Positions 4,509 to 5,504 of a stretch of 5,504 bases of DNA are shown one piece after another. Origin of the DNA: Phycisphaerales bacterium (GTDB lineage: Bacteria; Planctomycetota; Phycisphaerae; Phycisphaerales; UBA1924). The DNA is taken from NCBI GenBank assembly GCA_020054055.1, contig JAGVLZ010000099.1, forward strand, positions 1 through 5,504, read 5' to 3'. Positions within the stretch are counted from its first letter, which is position 1. Every line of letters begins with the position of its first letter. A program made the position numbers and the translations under genes. Under the pieces are notes generated by a model. That model made no database searches and was not told the DNA's origin. It saw only the letters and a program-made list of their open reading frames with translations.

Positions 4509-5504
4509 AAGGGGAAGACACTCCATCCCCCACGCGCTCAGCACCGCCGTGACATCGCCGAAGGTCACGACGCCGTCGCCGTTCGCATCGCCCATGCCGG
4601 TGCCGGGGGAGTAGTCCTCGCCGAAGTTCGCCAGCACCGCGGTGATGTCCGCGAAGTTCACGGCGCCATCGCCGTTCGCGTCGGCGCAGGGTGGCGGCGT
4701 GGTGCGCGGGCATCCCCAGCGCGCGAGGTGGAGCATCGGCGCTCCATCAACAACAGTGAACTCGCCGCCGACGTAGAGCGCCGGCGGATCGGGGCCATCC
4801 GCATCATCGTCGAAGAGCGCAACGGCCCACGCGCCGATATCGAACCCGGTCCCGAGCGTCGACCACGAACCGCCGTCCCACGCCGCGACGTGATTCCCCG
4901 GCCCGCCGACGATCGGCAGGTAACTCCCGGCGACGAAGAGCCGCTCCGTGTTCGGCCCGGCACCATCGTCGTCGAACGCGACGGCGGCCCGCGCCTCCGC
5001 CGGGAACCCGATCCCCCCACCAACGCTCGCCCACGCGCTCTCATCCCATCGTGCGAGGCCGAACGCGGCCGATCCGCCCGCATCGCGGAAGAATCCCCCG
5101 ACGATGACGCGATCCTCGAAGGTGGCGAAGCACATGCCGATGACGGGGAAAGGTCCGCTCAGTCCCGCGCCGAGTTGAGACCAGTTCGCACCGTCCCAGC
5201 GCGCGGCGCGGGAAGCGTTGACGCCGCCGATGCCGGTGAACCATCCCGCTGCGTGCAGCGTCGTCGAGAGCGGACCGGGGCCGTCGGGATCGAGAACTTT
5301 GAGTGTGACGACCTCGTTGTTCGCGTCGCCGACCGCCGACCACGCGACCGAGTTCCAGCGTGCGATGTGCTGCGCGGGGGTGCCGCTCGCAGACGAGAAG
5401 AACCCCGCGGCGTAGAGCGCGGCTTGCTGCGGCCCAGGGCCGTCGGCATCGAACGATGCGAGCGCGTTGATCGTGCCGTTCACGCCCGTTCCCAGCGGTG
5501 ACCA
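4500..5504 (-). CDS. Propeller-like repeat protein with C-terminal dockerin-like EF-hand pair (5' end missing)
   Basis: The last 334 residues of a larger protein, cut by the right edge. The frame is open through base 5504 with no convincing start inside the window (a GTG at 5483 falls within a repeat). Five tandem repeats of about 50-56 residues begin at residues 1, 55, 108, 158 and 214. Each follows the pattern WS-x-LG-x-G, then often FD-x-DGPGP, then LY-x-GG-x-F, then ARWDG. Such units are typical of planctomycete extracellular proteins and likely form beta-propeller blades. After a proline-rich linker (TTPPPC) come two dockerin type I-like calcium loops: D275-N277-D279-G280...D286 and D306-N308-D310-G311...D317, each followed by ITAVL/VTAVL and a short FG/WG turn. 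No signal peptide can be judged because the N-terminus is absent, so export is inferred from the family. The catalytic or binding role is unknown, and no enzyme domain is visible. The final residues LPLRP and the stop come from hairpin H3. Confidence 0.85.
   Translation of the reverse strand, partial: WSPLGTGVNGTINALASFDADGPGPQQAALYAAGFFSSASGTPAQHIARWNSVAWSAVGDANNEVVTLKVLDPDGPGPLSTTLHAAGWFTGIGGVNASRAARWDGANWSQLGAGLSGPFPVIGMCFATFEDRVIVGGFFRDAGGSAAFGLARWDESAWASVGGGIGFPAEARAAVAFDDDGAGPNTERLFVAGSYLPIVGGPGNHVAAWDGGSWSTLGTGFDIGAWAVALFDDDADGPDPPALYVGGEFTVVDGAPMLHLARWGCPRTTPPPCADANGDGAVNFADITAVLANFGEDYSPGTGMGDANGDGVVTFGDVTAVLSAWGMECLPLRP
4527..4688 (-). other. Dockerin type I-like domain (two EF-hand-like repeats)
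   Basis: The two calcium-loop repeats are 31 codons apart and still alike as DNA: 4542-4590 and 4635-4683 match at 40 of 49 positions, consistent with internal duplication. In clostridia dockerins bind cohesins of cellulosomes. In planctomycetes similar C-terminal domains are common without known scaffolds, so the partner is unknown. Confidence 0.8.
4716..5504 (-). repeat. Five tandem propeller-blade repeats within the coding sequence
   Basis: Blades start at about 5504, 5342, 5183, 5033 and 4865, reading leftwards. Blade 3 is the odd one: it lacks the DGPGP insertion and reads CFATFEDRVIVGGFF in its place. More blades probably lie beyond the right edge, since the first visible one begins exactly at the W of WSPLG. 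Confidence 0.75.

Noticed and set aside
4728..5501. Plus-strand open frame (257 residues) opposite the propeller protein
   Set aside because: Composition is dominated by Arg, Pro and Ala from the reversed repeats. The minus strand shows clear blade and EF-hand motifs instead.

Overview
The window is high-GC bacterial DNA and most likely comes from a planctomycete, probably of the Phycisphaerae type. That placement is an inference. It rests on a secreted-type protein with 'ARWDG..WS.LG' blades and a C-terminal dockerin-like EF-hand pair, and on several families of short palindromic repeats placed between and inside genes. No 16S rRNA or other phylogenetic marker is present.

Layout from left to right: (1) the C-terminal half of pxpC (+, cut by the left edge) overlaps pxpA (+) by an ATGA junction. 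Together they are two subunits of the ATP-dependent 5-oxoprolinase, in the common B-C-A order. (2) Six bases after pxpA lies the end of a convergent PPK2-family polyphosphate kinase gene (-). (3) A 64-base divergent intergenic region separates ppk2 from acs (+), which encodes a full-length AMP-forming acetyl-CoA synthetase starting at a GTG. (4) A 160-170 base spacer between convergent genes is packed with hairpins in a nested inverted arrangement. (5) The last kilobase is the C-terminal part of a minus-strand repeat protein (five propeller-like repeats, then a dockerin-like pair), cut by the right edge.

The housekeeping genes form two simple metabolic themes. PxpA/C recycle pyroglutamate to glutamate. 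Acs uses ATP to activate acetate, releasing AMP and PPi, and a class III-like PPK2 could recharge that AMP with polyphosphate. The Acs-PPK2 link is suggested only by divergent adjacency and known chemistry.

The least ordinary content is the repeats. Three unrelated short repeat families occur in 5.5 kb, and each touches coding sequence: a twin perfect hairpin read in frame inside pxpC, an AGATCT-rich repeat that replaces a PxpA segment without changing its length, and a GCCCAT-TTC-ATGGGC hairpin family that supplies the stop codon and last residues of the dockerin protein. I see no phage, CRISPR, tRNA/rRNA or defence genes, and no clearly new gene system.
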